Shown here piece after piece: positions 54,175 through 63,819 of a DNA stretch of 64,000 nt (position 1 is the first letter of the stretch; every line of letters begins with the position of its first letter). Origin of the DNA: Arenibacter sp041392165 (lineage in GTDB: Bacteria > Bacteroidota > Bacteroidia > Flavobacteriales > Flavobacteriaceae); assembly GCA_041392165.1 (NCBI GenBank), contig JAWKMN010000005.1:165230-229229 (forward strand). Reading direction: 5' to 3'. The notes below the pieces were generated by a model. That model was not told the DNA's origin, ran no database searches, and was given only the letters and a program-made list of their open reading frames with translations. The position numbers were made by a program, and so were the translations under genes.

Positions 54175-55643
54175 ATGGCAAATTACTTTAATACCCTATC
54201 GTTAAGGGAGCAACTTACCCAATTAGGAAAATGTAGGTTTATGGAATCTACAGAATTTTCTGACGGTGTATCCGCTTTAAAAGGAAAAAAAATTGTAATA
54301 GTAGGTTGTGGGGCACAAGGACTTAACCAAGGTCTGAATATGCGCGATTCCGGATTGGATATTTCATACGCTTTAAGGGGTGCGGCCATTAAGGAAAAAA
54401 GACAGTCATTTATAAACGCAAGTGAAAATGGCTTTAATGTGGGTACCTACGAAGAACTTATCCCAACGGCCGATGTAGTTATCAATTTAACTCCGGACAA
54501 ACAGCATACCAGTGTGGTTTCTGCGGTAATGCCCCTAATGAAAAAAGGAGCTACCTTATCCTATTCGCACGGTTTTAATATTGTGGAGGAAGGAATGCAG
54601 ATCCGTGAAGACCTGACCGTTATTATGGTAGCGCCAAAGTGTCCTGGGTCCGAAGTTAGGGAGGAATATAAAAGAGGCTTTGGTGTTCCTACCCTAATTG
54701 CGGTACACCCGGACAATGACCCCCAAGACAAAGGATTGGCCCAGGCAAAAGCGTATGCGGTTGCCACTGGCGGGCATAAGGCCGGTGTGTTGGAATCTTC
54801 CTTTGTTGCCGAGGTAAAATCGGATTTAATGGGGGAGCAGACCATACTATGCGGTTTGTTGCAAACAGGTTCCATACTTTGTTTCGATAAAATGATCGAA
54901 AAAGGAATTGAGGCAGGATATGCATCCAAGTTAATCCAGTACGGATGGGAAACCATTACCGAAGGTCTTAAATATGGAGGTATTACCCATATGATGGATC
55001 GCTTGTCCAACCCGTCCAAGATCAAGGCTTTTGAACTATCCGAAGAACTGAAAGATATTATGCGTCCTCTTTTCCATAAGCATATGGACGATATTATGAG
55101 CGGCCATTTTTCGAAGACCATGATGGAAGATTGGGCCAATGACGACAAAAACTTATTGACATGGAGGGCAGCCACCGGAGAAACGGCTTTCGAGAAAGCT
55201 CGTAGGATCCGTTAAAATTGCCGAACAGATTTTATGACCACGGGGTACTTGGTGGCCATGGTAAGGGCAGGTGTGGAATTGGCTTTTTGAATCCATAATG
55301 AATGAAGATTATTATTGCCGAATCCGCTTACTGAGTCGCTACATGGAAACTCCGACAGTCGCCAACACTATTGCCAGGAAGAAATTGTTCGAAATGAACA
55401 GGGTGATATCCGATACGGCCGAATACGGTTGCTATTTGTTTGATCATGCCTGTAAGCCATTATTGGCAGATTTCCTTGAAGACCATAGATACCGATGTCA
55501 TTGGAAAACATTTTTGCCGATCAAAAGCATCTTGATGTGGACAACGCAAAATTAATTGCCGTCAACAAAGCTTTACGTAGAACATCCGTGAGGTGGGGGC
55601 AAGGTTGCGTGAATCCATGACGGCTATGAAGCCGATAGTTTAG
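54175..55643 (+). pseudogene. ilvC: Ketol-acid reductoisomerase, 3' third broken by several indels
   Basis: Intact from ATG 54175 to 55215 (346 residues): NADPH-binding GKKIVIVGCGAQGLNQGLNM, KKGATLSYSHGFNI and MMDRLSNPSKIKAFE, the long class II type. After FEKARRIR the frame is lost. In shifted frames one can still read VAMVRAGVELAF (55253-55288), NTIARKKLFEMNRVISDTAE then YGCYLFDHACKPLLADF (55362-55477), LIAVNKAL and the terminal MKPIV before a stop at 55641-55643, close to the expected 489-residue length. Many single-base indels in 430 bases with preserved residues suggest poor sequence quality rather than decay. Confidence 0.88.
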
Positions 55644-55661
55644 TTAACATTAACTAATTAT

Positions 55662-55700
55662 AAGGCCTGCCGAGTTTAATGAACTGGGCAGGCCTTTGTT
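55662..55700 (+). terminator. Hairpin between ilvC and ilvA (terminator-like)
   Basis: Perfect 10-bp stem AAGGCCTGCC / GGCAGGCCTT around a 15-base loop, followed by TGTTT. It is weaker on the T-run side, so it may act as an RNA-stability element or partial terminator in the operon. Confidence 0.65.
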
Positions 55701-55713
55701 TATATACCAATTG

Positions 55714-56961
55714 ATGGAACCATATTTTCCCAAAATAAAGGACATCCGGAAGGCTGCCGAAACCATTAGGCAAGTAGCCGATGTTACCCCTTTGATGCAG
55801 AGCATTCGATATTCCAAGGCCTATGATGCCAATATTTTTCTAAAAAGGGAAGATTTACATAGGGTAAGAAGTTATAAAATAAGAGGTGCTTTCAATAAGA
55901 TCAATTCCCTTACCAAAAAAGAAACGGCCAATGGAGTAGTATGTGCCAGCGCAGGAAACCATGCGCAAGGTGTTGCCTTTGCCTGTAATCACTTAGGAAT
56001 AAAAGGTACCATATATATGCCATCGGTGACCCCGAAACAAAAGGTGGAACAAACCAAATTGTTTGGTGGGGATTGGGTAAGCGTGGTGCTTGAAGGGGAT
56101 ACCTTTGACGATTCTTCCGATGCGGCCAAAAAATTCTGTTCCGCTAACAAAATGACTTATATACATCCATTTGATGACCCGAAAATTATAGAGGGCCAGG
56201 CTACTGTGGGTTTGGAAATACTGGAACAGGCCAAATATCCAATAGATTATGTGTTTTGTGGCCGTTGGCGGTAAGTAAGGTTCAACTTCAGGTCTATGTG
56301 CCGCTTATTCCGAGAACTATCGCCACAAGCAGAAGTATGAAGGTTGAACCCGAAGGGCCCCATCTATGAAAAGCATCCATAGAGAGGGGGTCGCTTTCGG
56401 AGTGGAACATATGAACAGTTATTGACGAAGACTGCCGTTAAGCGCGTAGGCAACGCCACTTTAAATATATGTAAGGAGCACCTTTATGATATGGTTACTG
56501 TTCGGAAACAGGTTTATTACAGACCATTCTTGATCTTTACAATAGGGATGCCATCGTGGTGGAATTCGCTTGGGAATACTATTACGGTGGACAATATAAG
56601 GAAGAAATAAAAGGTAAAAATGGTCTGCATTGTTAGTGGTAGCAACAACGATATTACGCGTACGGCCGAGATTAAGGAGCGTGCCTTGCTTTGGCAAATT
56701 AAAGCACTACTGCCTTTGTCATACTTTTTCCGAGATTGAGGTGCTTTGAAGGGAATTTATTGTGGATATTTTGGATTTACACAAAGATGATATTACCATT
56801 TTGAATATTCAAAAAAATCAAGTCTGGGAGAATGCTCAATGAATTTGTAGGAATAAATTAAAAGTCCCGATGATTTGGCACCGCTTGTAAAAAGGATGAA
56901 GGACCATAACTTTGGCGACTACATCAACGATAAGCCGGATTTGTTTCAGTATTTAATTTAA
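55714..56961 (+). pseudogene. ilvA: Threonine ammonia-lyase (dehydratase), frameshifted after about residue 180
   Basis: ATG 55714 opens an intact N-terminal half: PLP Lys in LHRVRSYKIRGAFNKI, CASAGNHAQGVAFACNHLG, TYIHPFDDPKIIEGQATVGL. After DYVF the frame is lost, but family pieces continue in other frames: AAVKRVGNATLNICKEHLYD near 56430-56490, IVSGSNNDITRTAEIKERAL near 56625-56687, and a C-terminal DYINDKPDLFQYLI with stop at 56959-56961. The enzyme makes 2-oxobutyrate for isoleucine. The lesions are small indels and the residues between them are preserved. If real, the strain would lack this route to isoleucine. Confidence 0.85.
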
Positions 56962-57122
56962 TAGTGCTGAAGACTTTTTTATACTTTTTCAGAATCCGAA
57001 ACCATTTTGTGCCGTTACCCTAATATTCTATCAAATTTATAGGGAATTAAAATTATCGTTTTATTAATTTAGTGGTCTGAGAGAGTTTAATTTTAATAGT
57101 TTCATAAAAAAAGAAATCATAT

Positions 57123-58709
57123 ATGGGTGCATTGGACATACCTTTAAAATACGTCGTAAACGAGGTCAATCATCAAAGGACCTACCTTATCAATGGTGAG
57201 TTAAGGACCTGGAACGGTAAGACTTCTGAGGTATACTCTACCATATCCAGTACGGAGGAATATGCCCCTACCTTACTGGGAAGTATTCCGGACATGGAAG
57301 AAAAGCAAGCTTTGGAAGCTTTGGATGCGGCATTATCGGCCTATGATAAAGGGAAAGGAATATGGCCTACCATGCGGGTCAAGGAACGCATAGATTGCAT
57401 GGAAATTTTTGTAAAGAAAATGCAGGCCAAGCGTGAAGAAATTGTAAAACTTTTAATGTGGGAAATTGGAAAATCGCTGCCCGACTCCCAAAAGGAGTTC
57501 GACAGAACGGTGGAGTATATCAATGATACCATTGAAGATTATAAGCAACTTGACAGGGATAATGCCAAATTTGAAAAAAACGATGGGGTTTATGCACATA
57601 TTAGAAGGGGTCCTCTGGGGGTTGTACTCTGTTTGGGGCCTTATAACTATCCGTTGAACGAAACCTTCGCCCTGCTTATTCCTGCAATAATAATGGGGAA
57701 CACCACCATTTTCAAACCTGCCAAACATGGTGTATTATTGATTACGCCCTTATTGGAGGCCTTTCAATCCAGTTTCCCAAAAGGGGTGGTGAATATTGTA
57801 TTTGGTAGGGGAAGGGAGGTAGCCGCTCCAATAATGAAGACCGGGAAAGTTGATGTATTGGCTTTGATAGGTAATAGTAAGTCTGCAAATGCCCTTCAAA
57901 ACCAACATCCCAAAAGCAATAGGCTGCGTCTGGTATTGGGATTGGAAGCTAAAAATCCGGCCATAATACTGCCGGACGCAGATTTGGACTTAACCATAGA
58001 AGAGTGCCTTACCGGTACCCTGTCCTTTAACGGGCAGCGCTGTACCGCGTTAAAAATAATCTATGTTCATGAGGATATTGCCGCTGAATTTAATAAACGC
58101 TTTTCTGAAAGGGTAGATGCCCTGAAGTTTGGAAATCCATGGGAGGATGGCGTTAAGTTGACCCCCTTGCCAGAACCGGGTAAGCCGGCCTATATACAGG
58201 AATTAATAGATGACGCCAGGGAAAAAGGGGCCAAGATTTTAAATAAAAAAGGAGGGATCCATTCCGATAATTATATTTGGCCTGCGGTATTATATCCTGT
58301 CAGCAAAGAAATGAGGGTCTATCAGGAAGAGCAATTTGGTCCGGTAATTCCAATCGTGACCTTTAAGGATATTGAAGAACCTTTGGATGATATGGCCGAA
58401 TCCAATTATGGACAACAGGTAAGTTTGTTCGGAAAGGATGTATACGCCATAGCTCCTTTAATAGATACCTTGGTGAACCTGGTATGTAGGGTTAATCTGA
58501 ACAGTTCTTGCCAAAGGGGGCCGGACGTATATCCGTTTACCGGACGAAAGGACTCCGCACAGGCTACCCTAAGTGTCTATGATGCCCTGCGTTCCTTTTC
58601 CATTAGGACATTTGTGGCCTTTAAGGACAACGAACTCAACAATGAAACCGTAGAACAATTATTGGAATCCAGGTTATCCAACTTTATTAGTACCGACTAT
58701 ATTCTTTAG
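57123..58709 (+). CDS. gapN: NADP-dependent non-phosphorylating glyceraldehyde-3-phosphate dehydrogenase (GapN-like)
   Basis: A 528-residue aldehyde dehydrogenase superfamily enzyme of the GapN type, which oxidises glyceraldehyde 3-phosphate to 3-phosphoglycerate with NADP+. Catalytic Asn175 (LGPYNYPLNET), Glu275 (LGLEAKNPAI) and Cys307 (FNGQRCTALK) are present. The C-terminal NLNSSCQRGPDVYPFTGRKD block fits GapN. It starts 161 bases after the damaged ilvA and is intact, so the damage is local. A strong terminator follows. Confidence 0.88.
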   Translation: MGALDIPLKYVVNEVNHQRTYLINGELRTWNGKTSEVYSTISSTEEYAPTLLGSIPDMEEKQALEALDAALSAYDKGKGIWPTMRVKERIDCMEIFVKKMQAKREEIVKLLMWEIGKSLPDSQKEFDRTVEYINDTIEDYKQLDRDNAKFEKNDGVYAHIRRGPLGVVLCLGPYNYPLNETFALLIPAIIMGNTTIFKPAKHGVLLITPLLEAFQSSFPKGVVNIVFGRGREVAAPIMKTGKVDVLALIGNSKSANALQNQHPKSNRLRLVLGLEAKNPAIILPDADLDLTIEECLTGTLSFNGQRCTALKIIYVHEDIAAEFNKRFSERVDALKFGNPWEDGVKLTPLPEPGKPAYIQELIDDAREKGAKILNKKGGIHSDNYIWPAVLYPVSKEMRVYQEEQFGPVIPIVTFKDIEEPLDDMAESNYGQQVSLFGKDVYAIAPLIDTLVNLVCRVNLNSSCQRGPDVYPFTGRKDSAQATLSVYDALRSFSIRTFVAFKDNELNNETVEQLLESRLSNFISTDYIL

Positions 58710-58749
58710 TCAATACCCGATAATAGAATTACTGCTCTTCAGTATTATA

Positions 58750-58794
58750 AAAAATTAGGGCCCAACCGGATATCCGGTTGGGCCCTAATTTTTT
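58750..58794 (+). terminator. Terminator of gapN
   Basis: A 19-bp perfect stem, AAAATTAGGGCCCAACCGG paired with CCGGTTGGGCCCTAATTTT around a 4-base loop, flanked by A and T runs and so active in either direction. Confidence 0.93.
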
Positions 58795-59143
58795 ATTTTA
58801 TATCCGTACAAAGGTTGGGGTAAAAGGCATTTTACAAAAGTACACCTTCCCGTTTTTAAGCTATGACGAAAATAGTCCTTACCGGCCTCACGAAGACAAT
58901 CGGACCTTATGGCCAGGTCATTGATTCCGCTATTAGGCCAAAAGGTCCGTCTCCTTAAGTCTTAAATGTTTCCCAATAAGATACCGAAAACTACTATAAA
59001 CAAACACTGTTTAAATAAAGAGTGTTACTTTTGCCGCTTTTTTACAGGATATAAATGAATATAAATAGGATAATTATCCATAGCAATACGAGAAAACCTT
59101 ACTGTAATATTGTAGCTGTATTAATGTCTTAAATAATAATATT
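58795..59143. promoter_or_regulatory. Intergenic region with the MFS gene promoter box
   Basis: About 350 bases with no gene or repeat. TACTTTTG (59026-59033) matches TAnnTTTG and lies 110 bases before the MFS ATG, giving a long leader. No clear -33 element or riboswitch fold is recognised. Confidence 0.4.
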
Positions 59144-60346
59144 ATGAGTATGGACAAATCGAACAAAAAAGCGTTACTTGCCCTAGGGGTGGGAGGTTTT
59201 GGTATAGGGATGACCGAGTTTGTAATAATGGGTATTCTACCGGACGTGGCCAATTCTCTTCATATAAGTATCCCACAAGCAGGGCATTTTATCTCTGCCT
59301 ATGCCCTGGGAGTGGTAGTTGGTGCGCCCACTTTAACGGCCATGAGTGGAAAATGGCCGGCACATAAGGTGCTGCTCTATTTAATGATATGGTTTACAGT
59401 TTTCAATACCCTTTCCGCATTTTCAACAAATTATATCACTTTAATGATCGCCAGATTCCTATCAGGATTGCCACATGGGGCCTTTTTTGGAATTGGGGCG
59501 GTAGTGGCAGGAAAGCTGGCCAAAGAGGGAAAAGCTGCACAGGCCATTGCCACCATGTTTGCCGGACTTACCATAGCCAACGTAATAGGGGTTCCAATTG
59601 GTACCTACCTGGGGCACCATTACAACTGGAATCTATCATTTCTTTTGGTAGGTATTGTTGGTATCCTCGCCATGGCCAGTATTTACTTTTGGATCCCTAA
59701 AATGGAAAAATCCTCCTCTGCCGGATTTTTTAAGGACCTGCAAGTATTTAAAAGAGTGGAAATATGGCTGCTTATCTTACTGACCACAATAGGTACTGGA
59801 GGCTTCTTTGCCTGGTATAGTTATATTGCGCCTTTGCTGACCAATGTATCCGGACATTCGGAAAGCATGGTTAGTTATGCCATGATTTTAGCCGGTGTGG
59901 GAATGGTTTTTGGGAATTTTATCGGTGCTAAAATGGCGGAGATATTTAATCCGTTGAAAGCGGTTGTCATCAGCTTGTCATTAATGGTTATGGTTCTCAT
60001 AATCAACTTTTTGGTGGCAGCCAACCCAGTGGCCATTTTAATTTTAACATTTATAATCGGCATAGTCTCCTTTATGGTAGGTACCCCCATTCAATTGGCA
60101 ATTATAAGGGCATCCAAAGGATCGGAAATGTTGGGTTCTTCCATGAACCAGAGCGCTTTCAATATGGGTAATGCCTCCGGAGCATTTTTTGCCGGATTGC
60201 CCATAGCCATGGGATTTGGATTTACCTCTGCAAGTTTGGTCGGGGCTCTCATGGCCGGTATAGGAATAGCCATAGCAGTATTGATCCTAGTATTTTCCAA
60301 AAATAGAGCGGTCAGTACCAAACGTAAAATGGCTTTTAACTCCTGA
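59144..60346 (+). CDS. MFS transporter, AraJ/SotB-like (sugar efflux type)
   Basis: A 400-residue inner-membrane permease with 12 helices. The first helix region LALGVGGFGIGMTEFVIMGI and LPDVANSLHISIPQAGHFIS is typical of the AraJ/PbuE/SotB drug and sugar efflux group; RFLSGLPHGAFFGIGAVVAG and TPIQLAIIRASKGSEMLGSS are further family blocks. ATG 59144 or 59150 can start it. Substrate unknown. A terminator follows. Confidence 0.88.
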   Translation: MSMDKSNKKALLALGVGGFGIGMTEFVIMGILPDVANSLHISIPQAGHFISAYALGVVVGAPTLTAMSGKWPAHKVLLYLMIWFTVFNTLSAFSTNYITLMIARFLSGLPHGAFFGIGAVVAGKLAKEGKAAQAIATMFAGLTIANVIGVPIGTYLGHHYNWNLSFLLVGIVGILAMASIYFWIPKMEKSSSAGFFKDLQVFKRVEIWLLILLTTIGTGGFFAWYSYIAPLLTNVSGHSESMVSYAMILAGVGMVFGNFIGAKMAEIFNPLKAVVISLSLMVMVLIINFLVAANPVAILILTFIIGIVSFMVGTPIQLAIIRASKGSEMLGSSMNQSAFNMGNASGAFFAGLPIAMGFGFTSASLVGALMAGIGIAIAVLILVFSKNRAVSTKRKMAFNS

Positions 60347-60376
60347 TCTTTATTGAAGGAAATTTATTTGAAACAT

Positions 60377-60419
60377 AAAAAAAGGTCGTTTAAAAACTAT
60401 TTAAACGACCTCTTTTTTT
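60377..60419. terminator. Bidirectional terminator between MFS and outer-membrane genes
   Basis: A 12-bp stem AGGTCGTTTAAA / TTTAAACGACCT with a 5-base loop, A-run before and T-run after. It serves both convergent genes. Confidence 0.9.
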
Positions 60420-60434
60420 ATGATGGGGCAACTT

Positions 60435-62948
60435 TTATCCTTCAAAGTCCATATCTTCCCTACCGCCACTTCTGCCTTCCCTATTTCCGTTCCTTTGGTT
60501 TTGGGGTTGGTTGAACCGGTATTGGAATGATAAGGTGATTTGTCTCTCCCTCCATTGAAATTCACTGTAAGTTAGTACATTTTCAGTTCTGGTCTCAGTT
60601 CTACGTTTTCTGGAGTTGAATATATCCCCTACGTTCAACGTTAGGGAACCTTTATCCTTTAGGATATCCTTGCTCAAGGCAAGATCGGAACTCAACATTC
60701 CTTTATTGGTGTTTTGTGCATCCCTGGAAGCGCCCATATAAAAGAAGTTGGCCTGTAGATCAATTTTTCCCGGCAAGGGCAATTTGGAACTGAATCTGGT
60801 GAACCAGGAAAAATTATTGGCGTCAAAATTTTGAACAATCTCTTCATTCTGACTGTTTATATAGGAATAGTTTCCTTTTAAATCTCTTTGGAAAGCATTT
60901 ACATTCCATGTTAATCTCCAATTCCTTTTTGGAGTATAGGTAGTTGTAAATTCCAGACCATAGCGCTCTTCAGTGGACAAGTTTATAGGACTGCGTACTT
61001 GTACGGGTACAATTATCGGATTTTGTGGGTCTTCCGGATTTTCAATGTTTACAAAATCCCCCGTCTCTCTGGATACAAATTGAAAAACGCCTGTAGACCT
61101 GTTAAAATATCCGGAGGTGGTAACCGTAAACTTGTCCCATCTTTTTAGGTATCCCAAATCATAGGCATCCGTAAAAGTGGGGTCCAAATCCGGATTTCCC
61201 TGAAAGAGATTGGTATTGCTGGATCGTGATGGAAAAGGATTGATAAACCTGGACCAAGGACGTCTAAGTCTTTTGCTATAGCTTAAGGTAACTTGTTCCT
61301 TTTCGGAGAATTCATATCCCAAAAATATGGAAGGGAACCAATTTACATAGTCTTTGTTGGTAAGTTCGTTGGTATTGACCAGTTCTATGGCAATATCGGA
61401 AGCTTCCATTCTTAAGCCACCAAGAATACTGAATTTATCAAACTTGGATCCCAATTGTATATAGGCGGCATTTACGTATTCTTTATAATTTAGTTCATTG
61501 CTAAAGTTGGGGTCACTGTTGAAATTTCCATCCTGCTGCTGTAAGCCGAAATCAAAATCGGTGTTGTTGTTGTTGAAGGTTCCACGATAGCCAATTTCGA
61601 ACTGAGATTGGTCATCCTTACCAAAGGGCAGCACATAATCCATTTGCAACAACTGGGATATTCGAGTTTGGTCATCTAATGTCCTTTCCGTATCCAAAGC
61701 AATATTGTCCCCTAGAATTACCTCCTCGATGATAGAACTTTCATTATCCAATCCTTTGGAGTATTGGTAATCGAAAGTAAGCATATGTCCCTCTTTTTTA
61801 AATTTCTTTTGATAGTTTAGGGAGTATTGGACTTCTTCTTCAAACTCATCCTCCAAGGTAAAACGGTTTCTTTGTATGGTAGGGTTCCTATCGGCATCAA
61901 AATTGAAGAAATCAACATTTACCGAATTGTCCCCGTTCGATTTCCCAAAAACAAAGGAATTGGTAATACTGCTGGTATTGTCCTTGTCCAAGAAAAGTTC
62001 AAAACCTATGTTGGTGTTAAAACTCTTATCCTTTCTTTGATAGTCCCTAATTTCATCCTGAAAGCTTAAAGTATTGCCATTGGGATCAAAATTTTCTTGA
62101 TAAAAAAGGGCATTTCCCGGACCACTTCGGTAACGATAGGTAGTGTTGGTAAAAATATTGAACCTATCGCGTCTTAAGTTTAGGCTTGCGGCACCTCCAT
62201 AATTTTCGGGATGGCCCGTATAAAGGTTGATGGATCCGTTAAGACCTGCTGTTTTGCCCTGCTTGAGTATGATATTTAATATTCCAGCGGTACCCTCCGC
62301 ATCGTATCTGGCAGAAGGATTGGTGATGACCTCTACTTTTTCGATGGCATCGGAAGGTAATTGTTGGAGTGCTTCCGGACTTAGACCGGAAAGGGCGGAA
62401 GGTTTGCCATTGATAAGGATTCTAACACTTTCGTTTCCTCTAAGGCTAATATTGCCTTCCACATCCACGGAAACCGATGGTACGTTGCTCAGTACATCGG
62501 TTACCGAGCCGCCTTTTACGGTGAGATCCGATCCAACGTTATATACTTTTTTATCAAGTCGAAGTTCTACGGTGGTCCGCTCTCCCACGACTTCTACTTC
62601 GGCCAACTGGCCTACATCCAAGGAAAGTCGGATTATGCCCAGATCAGAGGTGGAACTAAGACTATGATTATTTAATTTATAGGGTTTATAGGAGATATAT
62701 TCTACACTAACGTTATAGTTTCCGGGAGCTGTCTCCACTTCAAATTGTCCTTTGGCATCCGTAATCCCACCAGTGACTTTTTCCGGATTGCCAACACTTT
62801 GTAATACCAAAGTGGCATATTCCAAAGGTAAGTCTGTTTCTTGGTCCAAAACGGTCCCAGTTATTTTTATGGGTTCTTGTGGGCCTTGGGCCGCACCTAT
62901 TAGAGAAATTAGGAATAGTGTAACTGGGAGTAGTTTGTTCATGTGCAA
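60435..62948 (-). CDS. TonB-dependent-receptor-like outer membrane beta-barrel protein
   Basis: A 837-residue outer-membrane protein: signal peptide (MNKLLPVTLFLISLIGAAQG), CarboxypepD_reg-like domain (ITGTVLDQETDLPLEYATLV), a plug-like domain (VTDVLSNVPSVSVDVEGNIS; LRGNESVRILINGKPSALSG; EVITNPSARYDAEGTAGILN) and a C-terminal beta-barrel (SYSKRLRRPWSRFINPF; LTLNVGDIFNS). It matches the outer-membrane beta-barrel family 3 proteins related to TonB receptors. The tail is charged (NREGRSGGREDMDFEG). Ligand unknown. Starts 3 bases after the stop of the gene before it. Confidence 0.88.
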   Translation of the reverse strand: MHMNKLLPVTLFLISLIGAAQGPQEPIKITGTVLDQETDLPLEYATLVLQSVGNPEKVTGGITDAKGQFEVETAPGNYNVSVEYISYKPYKLNNHSLSSTSDLGIIRLSLDVGQLAEVEVVGERTTVELRLDKKVYNVGSDLTVKGGSVTDVLSNVPSVSVDVEGNISLRGNESVRILINGKPSALSGLSPEALQQLPSDAIEKVEVITNPSARYDAEGTAGILNIILKQGKTAGLNGSINLYTGHPENYGGAASLNLRRDRFNIFTNTTYRYRSGPGNALFYQENFDPNGNTLSFQDEIRDYQRKDKSFNTNIGFELFLDKDNTSSITNSFVFGKSNGDNSVNVDFFNFDADRNPTIQRNRFTLEDEFEEEVQYSLNYQKKFKKEGHMLTFDYQYSKGLDNESSIIEEVILGDNIALDTERTLDDQTRISQLLQMDYVLPFGKDDQSQFEIGYRGTFNNNNTDFDFGLQQQDGNFNSDPNFSNELNYKEYVNAAYIQLGSKFDKFSILGGLRMEASDIAIELVNTNELTNKDYVNWFPSIFLGYEFSEKEQVTLSYSKRLRRPWSRFINPFPSRSSNTNLFQGNPDLDPTFTDAYDLGYLKRWDKFTVTTSGYFNRSTGVFQFVSRETGDFVNIENPEDPQNPIIVPVQVRSPINLSTEERYGLEFTTTYTPKRNWRLTWNVNAFQRDLKGNYSYINSQNEEIVQNFDANNFSWFTRFSSKLPLPGKIDLQANFFYMGASRDAQNTNKGMLSSDLALSKDILKDKGSLTLNVGDIFNSRKRRTETRTENVLTYSEFQWRERQITLSFQYRFNQPQNQRNGNREGRSGGREDMDFEG

Positions 62949-62951
62949 TAT

Positions 62952-63440
62952 TTATGATTTGTTTTTCTTTTTTTTCTTCTTTTTTTCCTTTACCTTTTTA
63001 AAACCGTTTTTCTGCAGTTCTACAAAGGCCTCATATTTGTCGGCAGGGAGTCCTGCCTTAAGTTCTTCGTCTTGTTTTTGGGTGATTTTCTCATAACTTT
63101 CCTTCATTTTGTCCTGGGGTAAATCCAGTATCTGCAGTTCTATTCTTTCTTGGAGGTATTTTTTTAAAGTGGTACTTAAAACTGCCTCCTCAAAGGGGTT
63201 TAAGCCCAATTTTTCGGTTATTCCAGGCATTTCCTGATCTACAATTTGCTCTGCCGTTAATTTTTCCGGCTCCTTTGGAGTTTCCTGTACTTGAGGAATA
63301 CTGCTTCTCTGTCTACCGTACCCTCCATAGCCACCGTACCCATAGCCATACCCATTTCCGTAGCCATATTGGGCGTTTAAGAAGGGAAAGGATAATACAA
63401 TAAATAAAACACTAAAAAATAATCTCTTGTCGGTTTTCAT
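62952..63440 (-). CDS. Secreted Gly/Tyr-rich protein with polylysine C-terminus
   Basis: A 162-residue protein with a signal peptide (MKTDKRLFFSVLFIVLSFPFLNA), a Gly-Tyr repeat (QYGYGNGYGYGYGGYGGYGRQ), a helical middle (EIVDQEMPG-like helix; LSTTLKKYLQERIELQILD) and a lysine-rich end (KKVKEKKKKKKKNKS). No family recognised. It is first in a tight pair with the outer-membrane barrel protein, 3 bases apart, so the two probably act together at the envelope. Confidence 0.75.
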   Translation of the reverse strand: MKTDKRLFFSVLFIVLSFPFLNAQYGYGNGYGYGYGGYGGYGRQRSSIPQVQETPKEPEKLTAEQIVDQEMPGITEKLGLNPFEEAVLSTTLKKYLQERIELQILDLPQDKMKESYEKITQKQDEELKAGLPADKYEAFVELQKNGFKKVKEKKKKKKKNKS

Positions 63441-63570
63441 AACGTTACTGGTTTATTGGATTCCAAAATTAATAGATGGTTTAACCCTCAAGGGTTAAAT
63501 GTTTGTTAAAATGAAAAGCACAAAAATTGTACCGTTCCAGGTGTATGGTGGTAATTGGCCTGCATAATCC
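63441..63570. other. Region upstream of the Gly/Tyr-rich gene
   Basis: About 130 bases, expected to hold the promoter of the minus-strand envelope pair. No clear box is seen. Confidence 0.3.
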
Positions 63571-63736
63571 TTTTACCCTATAATTGAGATTTAAACCTGC
63601 CTGCTGTAGGCTGGTTCCCTGGATGGTGCCTGTTGGACTCCCCCACATTTATTGGCCACAGATAGGCCAGCCTATATCCGTTCAGGCGGGCGTGGAAATC
63701 TAAAAATAAGGTTCCTTTCGAGGCTGTGGGAGTTTA
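63571..63736 (-). repeat. Dispersed intergenic element, copy 4 (166 bp, longest)
   Basis: Reverse orientation: TAAACTCCCACAGCCTCGAA at 63736, AGGAACCTTATTTTTAGATT (as copy 1), CCCGCCTGAACGGATATAGG insert (as copies 1 and 3), and a second insert with CCTGCTGTAGGCTGG-type sequence shared in form with copy 1, ending TTAAATCTCAATTATAGGGT plus AAAA at 63571. The terminal palindrome is decayed. Confidence 0.75.
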
Positions 63737-63819
63737 CTGTTATGAGGGCTTTAAACACCGCTGCACCAGACTGTCCATTCCGTCCGCTAGTGAAGTAATT
63801 GACCTGACAAAAAAAAGTG

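Noticed and set aside
54561..55175. 204-codon minus-strand frame inside ilvC
   Set aside because: Antisense shadow of the intact part of ilvC.
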